Assembly: GCA_016871255.1 (NCBI GenBank)
Contig: VFZH01000028.1
Coordinates: 1-33,139, forward strand
Direction of reading: 5' to 3'
Length of the DNA: 33,139 nt
Source of the DNA: Acidimicrobiia bacterium
Lineage (GTDB): Bacteria; Acidobacteriota; Vicinamibacteria; Vicinamibacterales; UBA2999
The notes below the pieces were generated by a model. That model was not told the origin of the DNA and ran no database searches. It saw only the letters and a program-made list of their open reading frames with translations. Within the stretch, counting starts at the first letter, position 1, and every line of letters begins with the position of its first letter. This document shows positions 1-9,774 of the stretch, piece after piece. The translations under genes were made by a program, and so were the position numbers.

Positions 1-2
1 AT

Positions 3-1028
3 CCCGACAGCGACGCCGCCGCCCGTGCTCGCGTGCGGGAGCTGCTGCCGCTGCTTGCCGCCGGCGGTTTCCTCGACGCGGTCCGCTCGGGCGACCTGCG
101 TGGGCTGTGCCTCGCCCGCGAGGCACTGGCCGGAATCAGCCCGCTGGCGGACGTGACGCTGGCCGTTCAGGCGCTGGTCGCCACCACGCTCCAGCGTGCC
201 GGATGGACGGGGCGCGAGCCGCTGGAGCGGATTCTCGACGGCCGCGCGATCGGCGCCTTCGCGATGACGGAGACGGAGGCCGGTTCGGACGCTGCGGCGA
301 TGCAGACGACCGCGAAGTTCGAGGACGGCTCGTGGGTCCTCGACGGCGAGAAGCACCTCATCTCGAACGCCGGCCTTGCAGATCCGTACCTGATCTTCGC
401 CGTCACCACGCCAGGCGCCGGCAGCGCCGGGATCAGCGCGTTTCTGGTGCCGGCCGCCACCGGGGGCCTGACGTGGACTGCGCAGGAGATGATGGCGCCC
501 CACCCGGTCGGTCGCGTGCGGCTGCGCGCGTGCCGGGTCAGGGAGGACTCGCTGGTGGGTCCTGTGGATGGCGGCTTCCGGCTCGGCATGATGACGCTCG
601 ATCGGCTTCGAGCCTCGGTGGGCGCCTCGGCCTGCGGCATGGCGGCCCGGGCGCTGACGCTCGCCATCCAGCACGCCTCGACACGACGCCAGTTCAACGC
701 GCCGATCGCGGCGTTCCAGATCGTGCGGGAGAAGGTGGGCCGCCTCGCCGCCGAGCTGGAGGCGGCGCGGCTGCTCGTCTATCGGGCCGCATGTCACGCC
801 GACCGCGGGCTGGACGGCCTCACCCTCGAGGCCGCGATGGCCAAGAGCGTGGCTACGGAAACCGCGCAGCGCGTCGTGGACGAGTCGGTGCAGATTGCCG
901 GCGGCGTCGGGCTGCTCGCCGGTCACCCGCTCGAACGGCTGTACCGCAGCGTCCGCGCACTCCGCATCTACGAAGGCACGACCGAGATCCAGCGGCTGAT
1001 CATCGCCAGGGAGCTGCTTGACGAGTAA
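3..1028 (+). CDS. acyl-CoA dehydrogenase, 5' truncated by window edge
   Basis: Open frame continues upstream of the listed ATG (PDSDAAARARVRELL...). Motifs AMTETEAGSDAAAMQTTA, GEKHLISNA, and C-terminal QIAGGVGLLAGHPLERLYRSVRALRIYEGTTEIQRLIIAREL typical of acyl-CoA dehydrogenases. Confidence 0.93.
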   Translation, partial: PDSDAAARARVRELLPLLAAGGFLDAVRSGDLRGLCLAREALAGISPLADVTLAVQALVATTLQRAGWTGREPLERILDGRAIGAFAMTETEAGSDAAAMQTTAKFEDGSWVLDGEKHLISNAGLADPYLIFAVTTPGAGSAGISAFLVPAATGGLTWTAQEMMAPHPVGRVRLRACRVREDSLVGPVDGGFRLGMMTLDRLRASVGASACGMAARALTLAIQHASTRRQFNAPIAAFQIVREKVGRLAAELEAARLLVYRAACHADRGLDGLTLEAAMAKSVATETAQRVVDESVQIAGGVGLLAGHPLERLYRSVRALRIYEGTTEIQRLIIARELLDE

Positions 1029-1038
1029 CTCGCCAGGC

Positions 1039-1100
1039 GAAATACCAGAGCCCGAAGCCCGAATCCCAAGCCAGGGCCCGACGCTCAAAGCCCAAAGAGT
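1039..1100. repeat. dispersed CCCGAATCCCAAG-type degenerate repeat, locus A
   Basis: agcccgaagcccgaatcccaagccagggcccgacgctcaaagcccaaag. Confidence 0.6.
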
Positions 1101-1112
1101 CACGCTCGTGAA

Positions 1113-3482
1113 ATGATCAGGGCCGTGCGGATTGCCTGTGTTGGCGGGGGCCCCGGCGGCCTGTTCTTCGCGCTGCTCATGAAGCGGGCCCGGCCGGACT
1201 GGGACGTTGTCGTCCACGAACGGAGCGAAGCCGGCGACACGTCCGGTCTTGGCGTCGTGCTGTCCGACGCCGCGCTGGCCTGGATTCGTGACGCCGACAC
1301 GGAGGTCCACGCCGACATCGCCGGGCGCCTGCGGCGCTGGGACACGATCGACGTGCACCACCCCACGGGCGCGATCGTCAGCTCCACCGGTCACGGCTAC
1401 GGAGGCATCAGCCGGAGGGCGCTGACCGGCGTGCTGACGCGCCGCGCGTCCGGGCGCGGCGTCGAGATTCGGCATGGCTCCCCCATTGCCTCGATCGACG
1501 AACTCGATGCGGATCTCGTGGTTGGCGCTGACGGGGCGGGCAGCGCGGTGCGAGCGTCTCTCGGGGCCGCCGTGCGCGTCGTGCGCGACGTCAGACCCAA
1601 CCGCTTCCTGTGGCTGCAATCGACGCGGCCATGCCCGGCCTTCACGTTCCTCTTTCGCCGGACCGACCCCGGGCTCTGGATCGCGCACGCGTACGAGTTC
1701 GAACCCGGGCGTTCGGCGGTGATCGCGGAGTGCAGCGAAGCCTGCTGGCACGCGGCGGGGCTGGAGGACGCGAGCGACGGCGACGCCGAGCGCTGCGTCC
1801 GGCAGGTCTTCGGCCCGGAGATGAACGGTCACGATCTGGCGGGAACCCGCAGCGGGTGGCAACGGTTCGAGACGCTGCGGGTCGAGCCCTGGTGGTCCTC
1901 CCGCGCGGTGCTGCTCGGCGATGCCGCCCACACCGCGCACTTCTCCATCGGCGCGGGCACACGGCTCGCCATGGAGGACGCCGCTGCGCTCGTCGAGGCG
2001 CTCTCATCAGACGTGTCGATGCCCGAGGCCCTGGCTGCGTACGACGCACGACGAAGACCCGCCGTCGAGAGCGCGCAGCGAGCCGCGCAGGCCTCGGTGG
2101 AGTGGTTCGAGCACGCGGATCGCTACGAGCCCCTGGACCCGGTCCGCTTCGCCTTCTCGCTGCTGACCCGATCGCTGCGACTGACGCACGAAGACCTGCG
2201 CCTCCGCGATCCAGGGCTGGTCGCGCGCGTGGACGCCCTCGTCGCCGCCGACGCCGCCACGAGCACCGCAGGCGCTGTCTCGCTTGCAGGGGCCGGTTTC
2301 TCCCTCTCGCTCGCAGGGGCCACCTCCAGCTGGCCCATCCCACGAGACGCCGGAACCACCGTCCCCCCGCCGATGTTCACCCCGTTCCGTCTGCGCGACC
2401 TGGTCATCCCCAACCGCGTCGTCGTGTCCCCGATGTGCCAGTACAGCGCCGAGGACGGCACCGTTGGCGACTGGCATCTCGTGCACCTGGGCAGCCGCGC
2501 GATCGGCGGGGCGGGCCTGGTCATCGCCGAGATGACCGACGTATCGCGCGAGGGGCGCATCTCGCCGGGCTGTGCCGGGCTCTACACGGACGAACACGCC
2601 TCGGCCTGGCGGCGGATCGTCGAGTTCGTGCATCGGGACACGCCCGCGAAGATCGGCGTTCAGCTCGGGCACGCCGGCCGCAAGGGCTCGACGCACGTGC
2701 CATGGGAAGGGGCCAACGAGCCGCTGGAGGAAGGCGGCTGGCCGCTCGTCGCGGCGTCTCCGATGCCGTATTTCCCCGACCGGAGTCCGGCGCCTCGGGC
2801 GTTGTCGCGCGCCGGCATGGACGGCGTCATCGCCGACTACGAGCGCGCCACGCGGCTGGCCGACGCGGCGGGGTTCGATCTGATCGAGATCCACATGGCG
2901 CACGGGTACCTGCTCGCCTCGTTCATCTCGCCGCTGACGAACCAGCGCGCCGACGAGTTCGGAGGGGCGCTCGCAGGCCGCATGCGGTTTCCACTGGAGG
3001 TGTTCGACGCCTGCCGCCGTCTCTGGCCGGCCCGCAAACCGATGAGCGTGCGGATCAGCGCCGCCGACTGGGCATCGGGCGGAACGACGGGCGAGGACGC
3101 GGTGGCGATCGCGCGGCTGCTGAAGGCGCACGGCTGCGACATCGTGGACGTGTCGTCCGGGCAGACCGTGCCGGATCAGCAACCCGCGTACGGGCGGCTG
3201 TATCAGACGCCGTTTGCCGAGCGGATCCGGATCGAAGCCGGGATTCCGACGATGACCGTCGGCGCGATCTCGTCGTGGGCCGACGTCAACACGATCGTGG
3301 CGGCGGGCCGAGCCGACCTGTGCCTGCTGGCGCGCGGGCACCTGTTCGATCCGTATTGGACCAGGCACGCCGCCGCCGAGCAGGGCTACGACCTGCCCTG
3401 GCCGGATCCGTACCGCGCCGCCGCCACGTTCCGGCCTCGATCCAGGCGGGCCGGCACGAGCATGGAGCCGACGCGCTCCTGA
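1113..3482 (+). CDS. fused FAD monooxygenase / old-yellow-enzyme reductase (2-aminobenzoyl-CoA monooxygenase/reductase or salicylyl-CoA 5-hydroxylase/oxidoreductase type)
   Basis: N-terminal IACVGGGPGGLFFALLMKR and VLLGDAAHTAHFSIGAGTRLAMEDA (FAD hydroxylase); C-terminal half MFTPFRLRDLVIPNRVVVSPMCQYSAEDG...HLVHLGSRAIGGAGLVIAEMT...GVQLGHAGRKGS is an OYE-type TIM barrel in the same ORF. Confidence 0.9.
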   Translation: MIRAVRIACVGGGPGGLFFALLMKRARPDWDVVVHERSEAGDTSGLGVVLSDAALAWIRDADTEVHADIAGRLRRWDTIDVHHPTGAIVSSTGHGYGGISRRALTGVLTRRASGRGVEIRHGSPIASIDELDADLVVGADGAGSAVRASLGAAVRVVRDVRPNRFLWLQSTRPCPAFTFLFRRTDPGLWIAHAYEFEPGRSAVIAECSEACWHAAGLEDASDGDAERCVRQVFGPEMNGHDLAGTRSGWQRFETLRVEPWWSSRAVLLGDAAHTAHFSIGAGTRLAMEDAAALVEALSSDVSMPEALAAYDARRRPAVESAQRAAQASVEWFEHADRYEPLDPVRFAFSLLTRSLRLTHEDLRLRDPGLVARVDALVAADAATSTAGAVSLAGAGFSLSLAGATSSWPIPRDAGTTVPPPMFTPFRLRDLVIPNRVVVSPMCQYSAEDGTVGDWHLVHLGSRAIGGAGLVIAEMTDVSREGRISPGCAGLYTDEHASAWRRIVEFVHRDTPAKIGVQLGHAGRKGSTHVPWEGANEPLEEGGWPLVAASPMPYFPDRSPAPRALSRAGMDGVIADYERATRLADAAGFDLIEIHMAHGYLLASFISPLTNQRADEFGGALAGRMRFPLEVFDACRRLWPARKPMSVRISAADWASGGTTGEDAVAIARLLKAHGCDIVDVSSGQTVPDQQPAYGRLYQTPFAERIRIEAGIPTMTVGAISSWADVNTIVAAGRADLCLLARGHLFDPYWTRHAAAEQGYDLPWPDPYRAAATFRPRSRRAGTSMEPTRS

Positions 3483-3583
3483 GCAGGCGTCGGGTTGCCC
3501 GGTCAGCCCACGGTGACCGGCACCAGGGTCATCGTGTCGTTGCCGAAAACGTCGATGACCTTCACCGCCACGGAAGGACCGGA

Positions 3584-4477
3584 CTACCGGTTCGCGGGGC
3601 GGCGGTCGGCGTACAGGCGGATCCCGACGCCCGGCCGGGTCACCTTCACGTTGATCGAACCGGCGTTCGCCCTGCACGCGACCGCCACGCGATACCGGTG
3701 CTTCAACTGCTCGTAGTTGGTCCCCATCGTGCCGGCGAGATCCGTCAGCACCTTCGTCATGCCGGTGGCAGCCGCCAGGGCGTTGTACGACCCGCCGCTG
3801 TTCTGCGCCACGTTCTGCCCCACCTGCCGCGGGAGCGCCTCGCCCTGGGTCGCGTTCAGCACGACGTGGGCCGTGCCGCCGCGTGACACGAACTCGACGA
3901 CGAAGTTGTTGAACTGGCGTTCCTTCCGGCCGCCGCTCGCGTCCGGGCCGTCGTAGCCGACGACGACGAACACCGGCCACGGATCCTCGTCGGTGAACCG
4001 GCGATCCCAGGTTTCGATGAAACCGTCCACCAGGGCCCCCACGGTGCCGGTCTCGACGAACAACCGGCCCGCCTCCTCTGCCAGCTTCGCCCGGTCGGTC
4101 GTGAACGGCACCCTGAAGCGCACCTGGCCGGCAATGGTGATGAGCGCCACCTCGTGCTCCGGACCGAGCGCGGTCAGGAACGCCTGCACGCCGTCACGCA
4201 GCGCGTTCAGCGAGTTCGCGGACTGCGCGCTGTTCTCGACGAGCAGCGCAATCTTCATCCCGCCGGTTTCGAGCAGCAGGCTCTCCGTACGGCAGGAGGT
4301 GTCGCCCTGCACGACTTCGACTTCCTCCGGAGACAGGTCGAGCACGGGCCGCCCTGCGCCGTCGAGGGCCTGCATGAAGAAGAACTGCCCCTGCGCCGTG
4401 GCTGTCACGGGCAGCCCCACGACGAGGGCCAGACCACGCAGGGTGACGAGGACGACGCGCGGCAGCGGTCGGATCAC
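3584..4477 (-). CDS. VWFA-related secreted protein
   Basis: 297 aa with signal-like N-terminus; LDLSPEEVEVVQGD and MKIALLVENSAQSANSLNALRDGVQAFLTAL resemble the VWFA-related proteins common in Acidobacteriota. GTG start overlaps the upstream small ORF stop (GTGA). Confidence 0.75.
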   Translation of the reverse strand: MIRPLPRVVLVTLRGLALVVGLPVTATAQGQFFFMQALDGAGRPVLDLSPEEVEVVQGDTSCRTESLLLETGGMKIALLVENSAQSANSLNALRDGVQAFLTALGPEHEVALITIAGQVRFRVPFTTDRAKLAEEAGRLFVETGTVGALVDGFIETWDRRFTDEDPWPVFVVVGYDGPDASGGRKERQFNNFVVEFVSRGGTAHVVLNATQGEALPRQVGQNVAQNSGGSYNALAAATGMTKVLTDLAGTMGTNYEQLKHRYRVAVACRANAGSINVKVTRPGVGIRLYADRRPANR

Positions 4478-4709
4478 AGGTGCACTTCTTCTCCAGCGGC
4501 CAGGCTGAAGCCGCCATTATCGACGCCAGCGCACCCTCCCGCCCGCAGAAAGTGCGATCCGGCAGCCAGCCCGACGGTGCAGAAACTGCCACCGCTCGCA
4601 TGGCTTCCGGAGGATGCGCACCACATTGCCGGAAGTTCCCACCCGGCATGCCGCGTGCTTTCGCCGATGTAGAATCGGGCACGGCGCCCGACGCGGATCG
4701 GAGGATCCC

Positions 4710-5090
4710 ATGTCCACGATCGAGGAACGGGTGGCCCACCTGGAAGGCCGCGTGCAGGATCACACACTGCTCTACAACGACCTGCGGACCAGCCTGGCGG
4801 AGTTCCGGGCCGAGATGCGCCAGCAGGGCGACGAGTTTCGGACCGCGCTCCATCGCCAGGGCGAAGAACTGCGGGCTGAGATGCGTCGCCAGGGCGAAGA
4901 ACTGCGGGCCGAGATGAGTCAGCTGGGTGACGAGCTGCGCGGCGAGATGCGTCAACTGGGTGGCGAGTTGCGCGGGGAGATTCGGCGGCTCGACGACAGG
5001 ATCGACCGGCACTTCACCTGGCTCGTCGGCCTGCTGATGGCCGGGCTCTTCACCGTGACCGGAGCCGTCGTCGGCCTCTACTTCCGGTAA
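4710..5090 (+). CDS. coiled-coil protein with 11-residue repeats and C-terminal transmembrane helix
   Basis: Start atgtccacgatcgag; repeats QGDEFRTALHR/QGEELRAEMRR/QGEELRAEMSQ/LGDELRGEMRQ/LGGELRGEIRR followed by LVGLLMAGLFTVTGAVVGLYF. Confidence 0.8.
   Translation: MSTIEERVAHLEGRVQDHTLLYNDLRTSLAEFRAEMRQQGDEFRTALHRQGEELRAEMRRQGEELRAEMSQLGDELRGEMRQLGGELRGEIRRLDDRIDRHFTWLVGLLMAGLFTVTGAVVGLYFR
4791..4988 (+). repeat. six 33-bp tandem units encoding hendecads
   Basis: In-frame 33-bp periodicity, units starting at 4791, 4824, 4857, 4890, 4923 and 4956; first unit degenerate. Confidence 0.85.
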
Positions 5091-5117
5091 CGTCTCCCGT
5101 CCTCGACGGGCTCCACA

Positions 5118-6368
5118 GTGTCACTGACGCCCGCTGATCTCGCCGCCTCGCCGAACCCGCTCGCGCGCCGCTACTCCAGGTTCCGCGTCGCCGAGCGCCT
5201 GCTGCTGACCGGCCACTCGCACCAGGCCTGGCCCGACGTGAGCGCCGATGGGCAGGCGCGCGCGTGGCACGACGCGGCGGATCTGGTGGACGACAAGTGG
5301 GCGGTCGCACTGGAGATCGCCACCGCGGTGTCCAGCCACTGGTCCACGCTCCTGAACGACACCCCGGGCCGCATCGCGCTCGGACAGAACACGCACGAGC
5401 TGGTCACGCGCCTGTTGTCCGCGCTGCCGCTCGGCTCGCGGCCAGTTCTGGTCACGACGGACGGCGAGTTCCACACCATCCGCCGCCAGCTCGATCGCCT
5501 GGCGGAAGAAGGCCTGGAGATCGTCAGGGTCGCCGCCCGTCCCGTGGAGACGCTGGCAGGACGGCTGGCGGGCCACGTCTCCGATCGCGCGGCTGCGGTC
5601 CTGGTGTCGTCTGTTCTGTACGACACGGCGGAGATCGTGCCCGGACTCGACGTCGTGGCGCAGGCGTGCGACCGGCACGGAGTCACCTTGCTCGTCGATG
5701 CCTATCACCACGTCAACGTGGTGCCGTTCGACGTCCGCTCGATGGGGCTCGACAGCGCCTTCGTGACGGGCGGCGGCTACAAGTACTGCCAGCTCGGCGA
5801 AGGCAACGCCTTCCTGCGGGTGCCGCCCGGGCGCAGGCTCCGACCGGTGCTCACGGGGTGGTTCGCCGAGTTCTCCACGCTGGCCGGCGGGCGGGGCACC
5901 AGCGCCAGCGTCGCGTACGGGGACGATGCTGCGCGATTCGCGGGAGCCACGTACGACCCGGCCGCGCACTACCGCGCTGCCGCCGTGCAGGCGTTTCACC
6001 GCGAGCAGGGCCTCGATCCTTCGCTCCTGCGGGAGGTCTCCCGGCGCCAGGTCGGCCTGCTGAAGCGGCTGGTGGAAGCCCTCGACGCGCCGGCCTCGCT
6101 GTTGCGGGTGGCACAGATGCCCGACGAGCGGCGCGCCGGCTTCCTGGCCCTGCGATCACCGACAGCAGCCGAACTCGTGCGCGAGCTGAAGACCCGGGGC
6201 GTACGCGCTGATGCGCGTGGCGACGTGCTGCGTCTGGGCCCGGCGCCGTACCTGAGCGATCGCCAGTTGCACGAGGCGATCGAGGCCCTCGGGGAGGTCG
6301 TGGACGCCGCCCGCCCGGAGCCCCGCGCTACTTCCGTTTCCCCCGCTTCATCAGCACGTCGAGGCTGA
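5118..6368 (+). CDS. kynU: kynureninase-like PLP enzyme
   Basis: GTG start; LLVDAYHHVNVVPFDV and FVTGGGYKYCQLGEGNAFLRVP (PLP-lysine region), LLTGHSHQAWP N-terminus; kynureninase/class V aminotransferase fold. Confidence 0.8.
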   Translation: MSLTPADLAASPNPLARRYSRFRVAERLLLTGHSHQAWPDVSADGQARAWHDAADLVDDKWAVALEIATAVSSHWSTLLNDTPGRIALGQNTHELVTRLLSALPLGSRPVLVTTDGEFHTIRRQLDRLAEEGLEIVRVAARPVETLAGRLAGHVSDRAAAVLVSSVLYDTAEIVPGLDVVAQACDRHGVTLLVDAYHHVNVVPFDVRSMGLDSAFVTGGGYKYCQLGEGNAFLRVPPGRRLRPVLTGWFAEFSTLAGGRGTSASVAYGDDAARFAGATYDPAAHYRAAAVQAFHREQGLDPSLLREVSRRQVGLLKRLVEALDAPASLLRVAQMPDERRAGFLALRSPTAAELVRELKTRGVRADARGDVLRLGPAPYLSDRQLHEAIEALGEVVDAARPEPRATSVSPASSARRG

Positions 6369-6714
6369 GCGGCCCCGGCCCGTACAGGGCGAAGTACAGG
6401 AACGCGAAGCAGTACAGCGCCGACAGCTCCCCGCCGTTGAGGATGGGCCATGGGCCCCGGGGCGCGTGCGAGATGAAATACGCGGCAGCCATCTCTCCGC
6501 TGGCGATGAACGCCACCGGCCGGGTGAACAGCCCCAGCGCGATCAGCACGCCGCCCACGGTCTCGATGATGCCTGCCACCCCTCGCAGGGAATCCAGGGG
6601 ATGAACCGTCCCGTCGAACCAGCCCACGAGCTTCTGGAGCCCGTGGGGCAGGTACAGGAACCCGAAGACGATCCGCATGAGGCTGAGGGCGTAGGGTGCG
6701 AGCTTCTGTGTCAT
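6328..6714 (-). CDS. DoxX family membrane protein
   Basis: MTQKLAPYALSLMRIVFGFLYLPHGLQKLVGWF...GLFTRPVAFIASGEMAAAYFISHAPRGPWPILNGGELSALYCFAFLY; convergent overlap with the kynureninase 3' end. Confidence 0.88.
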   Translation of the reverse strand: MTQKLAPYALSLMRIVFGFLYLPHGLQKLVGWFDGTVHPLDSLRGVAGIIETVGGVLIALGLFTRPVAFIASGEMAAAYFISHAPRGPWPILNGGELSALYCFAFLYFALYGPGPLSLDVLMKRGKRK

Positions 6715-6743
6715 GGCATCAACGTCTCTCGTGTCCTCGGCGC

Positions 6744-7943
6744 TCAGGCCGGCGGCGTCGCGGTCTTGCGCGCCGGGTTGAAGAAGGGGGTCTTCACCAC
6801 CGTCGCGCCGACGCGATGCCGCGTGGCCTCCACGGTGACCTCCATCTCCAGCGCCGTCTGCTCCCTGTCGTGCGGCGCGTCCACCGTCGCCAGCGCGATC
6901 AGCTTCTTCAGCGTCGGCGACCAGCTGGTCGTGGTGGCCCGGCCCACCTGGCGTCCCCCGCGGTACACCGGCACCGCCGCACGTGACGCGACCGCAGGCG
7001 CGACCGGCGGAAGCCCGGCCCGTTCGTAGAGGCGCTCGACGTCGCCCCACCGCACCTCGAGCCCCACGATCCGCCTGGTCGCGCCGCGGCGATGCTCCTC
7101 CACCAGGGCGCGACGGCCGACGAACGCCGGCTTGTCGAGATCGACCAGCCGCCCCAGGCCCATCTCGAAGGGCGAGTAGGTCTGCGAGGCGATCAGCGCC
7201 TTCCGGCAGCTCATGAAGTCCACGTCGATCAGCAGGAGCCCCGCTTCGACACGCGCCACGTCGAGCGCCAGCATGCCTGCGGGCGTCAGGCCGTGGCGTT
7301 CGCCGGCAGCCGTCAGCGTATCCCACACGTCCAGCGCCCGCTCGGCGGGCATCCAGATCTCGTAGCCGAGGTCTCCCGTGTAGCCGGTCCGGGTGATGTC
7401 CACGGGCACGCGGCCAATCGTGCCGCGGACCATGCGGAAGTACCGGAGCGTCTCGACGTCCGCGTCCGCCACGTCGCGCAGCAGGGCTGCCGAGGTCGGC
7501 CCCTGCAGCGCCAGGGCAGCCACACGGCTGGAGATGTCTTCGACCGTGACGTCGAGGCCCGCCGTGTTCCAGTCGATCCACCGGAGACTCGGATCGGCCG
7601 CGGTCCACCGGTACGTCTGCTCGTCCAGCCGCGCCACGGTGCCGTCGTCAATCACCTTGCCCGCCCGATCGCACCAGGGCGTGTACACGACCTGCCCTTC
7701 GGCCATCTTCCCGGCATCGCGCGTGATCACGCGACTGACGAGCCGCGTCGCATCCGGGCCACTGATGCGGTACTTGAAGAGCGGGGACACGTCGATCAGC
7801 GCTGCCGCCTGCCGGATGGCGGTGTACTCACGCTCGTGGTTCGCCTCGTACGCGCTGACGGCGTAGTAGCCGGACCAGTCGCGGTAGTTGAGCGACCCGC
7901 AGCGTGCGAACGTGCGGGTGTGGAACGGGGTGCCGATGGGCAT
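6744..7943 (-). CDS. gcvT: GcvT-family aminomethyltransferase
   Basis: [69 protein letters not shown]. Confidence 0.85.
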   Translation of the reverse strand: MPIGTPFHTRTFARCGSLNYRDWSGYYAVSAYEANHEREYTAIRQAAALIDVSPLFKYRISGPDATRLVSRVITRDAGKMAEGQVVYTPWCDRAGKVIDDGTVARLDEQTYRWTAADPSLRWIDWNTAGLDVTVEDISSRVAALALQGPTSAALLRDVADADVETLRYFRMVRGTIGRVPVDITRTGYTGDLGYEIWMPAERALDVWDTLTAAGERHGLTPAGMLALDVARVEAGLLLIDVDFMSCRKALIASQTYSPFEMGLGRLVDLDKPAFVGRRALVEEHRRGATRRIVGLEVRWGDVERLYERAGLPPVAPAVASRAAVPVYRGGRQVGRATTTSWSPTLKKLIALATVDAPHDREQTALEMEVTVEATRHRVGATVVKTPFFNPARKTATPPA

Positions 7944-8082
7944 CGGGCTGACTTCTCCGCCCTCTTATAATCCGTCCACCGTGACACTGGCGCGCCCGAC
8001 TTTGTTCTCCTGGCAGGGACGCACAGGCGGGTCAGTGTCACCAGCGGGCACTGGTTCGTCCCAGCGCGGATGCGCGCTTCGG

Positions 8083-9684
8083 TTGCAGCGCAGCCGCGGC
8101 GGGATCTACGACGTGGTGATCGTTGGCGGCGGCCACAACGGGCTCACCGCTGCCGCCTATCTGGCCCGGGCCGGGCGTTCGGTCCTCGTGCTCGAGCGGC
8201 GGCACGTCCTCGGCGGCGCTGCGGTGACGGAAGAGGTGTTCCCCGGGTTCCGCTTCTCGGTGTGTTCGTACGTCGTGTCGCTGTTGAGGCCCGAGATCAT
8301 CCGGGAGCTGGACCTGCCAGCGCACGGGCTCGAGATCCTGCCGCTCGAGGGGACGTTCACACCGCTGCCCGACGGCCGATCGCTGTGGCGCACGAGCGAC
8401 CACGGCCAGACCCGCCGCGCGATCGCCGCCCACTCGCCGCGCGACGCCGAGGCCTACGACGAATACGGGCGGCTGATGGTCGAGATGGGGCGCTTCGTGA
8501 AGCCGCTGCTCGGCATGCGCCCTCCCGATCCGACCTCCCGCAGCCCTGCCGACCTCGCGCGGCTGCTGTCGCTGGCCCGACGGTTCGAGCGACTGCCGCC
8601 CGCCCGTCAGCACACGCTCGTCAAGCTGATGACAATGAGCGCCGTGGACTTCCTCGACGAGTGGTTCGAGTGCGACGCGCTGAAGGCGACCATGGCCGCT
8701 TCAGGTGTCATCGGGACGTTTCTCGGCGTGCGCTCGCCCGGCACGGCGTACGTGCTGCTGCACCACTACATGGGCGAGATCGACGGCGCGTTCAGGTCGT
8801 GGGGACTGTGCCGCGGAGGCACGGGCTCGATCTCGGAGGCGATCGGCGCGGCGGCCAGGCTGGCTGGCGCCGAAATCAGGACCTCGGCGCCGGTCGAGCG
8901 CATCCAGGTGCGCAACGGAAGGGCGACGGGCGTCGTGCTGGACGACGGCGACGAAATCAGGGCACGGACCATCGTCTCCAGCCTCGATCCGAGGCTGACG
9001 TTCCTGCGGCTGCTCGACCCGAAAGAGCTGCCCGACGAGTTCGTGGCCGACGTGCGGCGTTACCGCTTCCGCGGTTCGTCCGGCAAGGTGAACCTGGCGC
9101 TCGACGGGCTGCCCGACTTCACACCGCCGGCGGACGCCGCACACGGCCACGCGCACCTGCGCGGCGCGATTTCGATATCACCGTCCGTGGACTACATGGA
9201 GCGCGCGTACGACGAAGCCAAGTACGGCCGCTACTCGCGCCAGCCGTACGTGGACATCGTGATCCCGTCGCTCACCGACCCCTCCGTGGCACCGCCGGGA
9301 CGGCACGTGATGTCGTGCTTCATGCAGTACGCGCCCTACCACCTGGCGGACGGCGACGGCTCCTGGGACGTACAGCGCGAGGCGTTCGGCGACGCGGTCG
9401 TGGACGCCATTGCACGCTTCGCGCCCGGAGTCCGCGACCGGATCCTCCATCGCCAGGTCCTCACGCCGCTCGACCTCGAACGCGAGTGGGGGCTGTCGGA
9501 GGGCAACATCTTCCACGGGGAGCTGAGCCTCGAGCAGCTGTTCTTCCTGCGCCCGGTGCCCGGCTGGGCGCGCTACACCACGCCGATCCGCGGGCTGTAC
9601 ATGTGCGGCTCGGCCACGCACCCCGGCGGCGGCATCATGGGCGCTCCCGGGCGCAACGCCGCGCGGGCGATCCTGGGGCGATAG
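8083..9684 (+). CDS. phytoene desaturase-like (CrtI family) NAD(P)/FAD oxidoreductase
   Basis: [43 protein letters not shown]...[28 protein letters not shown]; start approximate (TTG 8083). Confidence 0.9.
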   Translation: MQRSRGGIYDVVIVGGGHNGLTAAAYLARAGRSVLVLERRHVLGGAAVTEEVFPGFRFSVCSYVVSLLRPEIIRELDLPAHGLEILPLEGTFTPLPDGRSLWRTSDHGQTRRAIAAHSPRDAEAYDEYGRLMVEMGRFVKPLLGMRPPDPTSRSPADLARLLSLARRFERLPPARQHTLVKLMTMSAVDFLDEWFECDALKATMAASGVIGTFLGVRSPGTAYVLLHHYMGEIDGAFRSWGLCRGGTGSISEAIGAAARLAGAEIRTSAPVERIQVRNGRATGVVLDDGDEIRARTIVSSLDPRLTFLRLLDPKELPDEFVADVRRYRFRGSSGKVNLALDGLPDFTPPADAAHGHAHLRGAISISPSVDYMERAYDEAKYGRYSRQPYVDIVIPSLTDPSVAPPGRHVMSCFMQYAPYHLADGDGSWDVQREAFGDAVVDAIARFAPGVRDRILHRQVLTPLDLEREWGLSEGNIFHGELSLEQLFFLRPVPGWARYTTPIRGLYMCGSATHPGGGIMGAPGRNAARAILGR

Positions 9685-9774
9685 CCGCCACGACGTCCAG
9701 TGCGGCTGGCCGCGCTTCGCCACCCACATGGCTTGAGACGCAAGCCGGCCCGCCGTAAGCTGACCGGCACGCCC

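Noticed and set aside
1610-3886. 758-aa forward ORF overlapping the fusion gene
   Set aside because: Out-of-frame shadow of the real CDS; Arg-rich without motifs.
2007-3980. 657-aa reverse-strand ORF
   Set aside because: Antisense to the monooxygenase/OYE fusion; no recognisable domain.
5118-5137. Copy of the GTGACACTG/CAGTGTCAC inverted repeat at the kynureninase start
   Set aside because: Only one arm (CAGTGTCAC) is present, inside a plausible coding start; probably coincidence.
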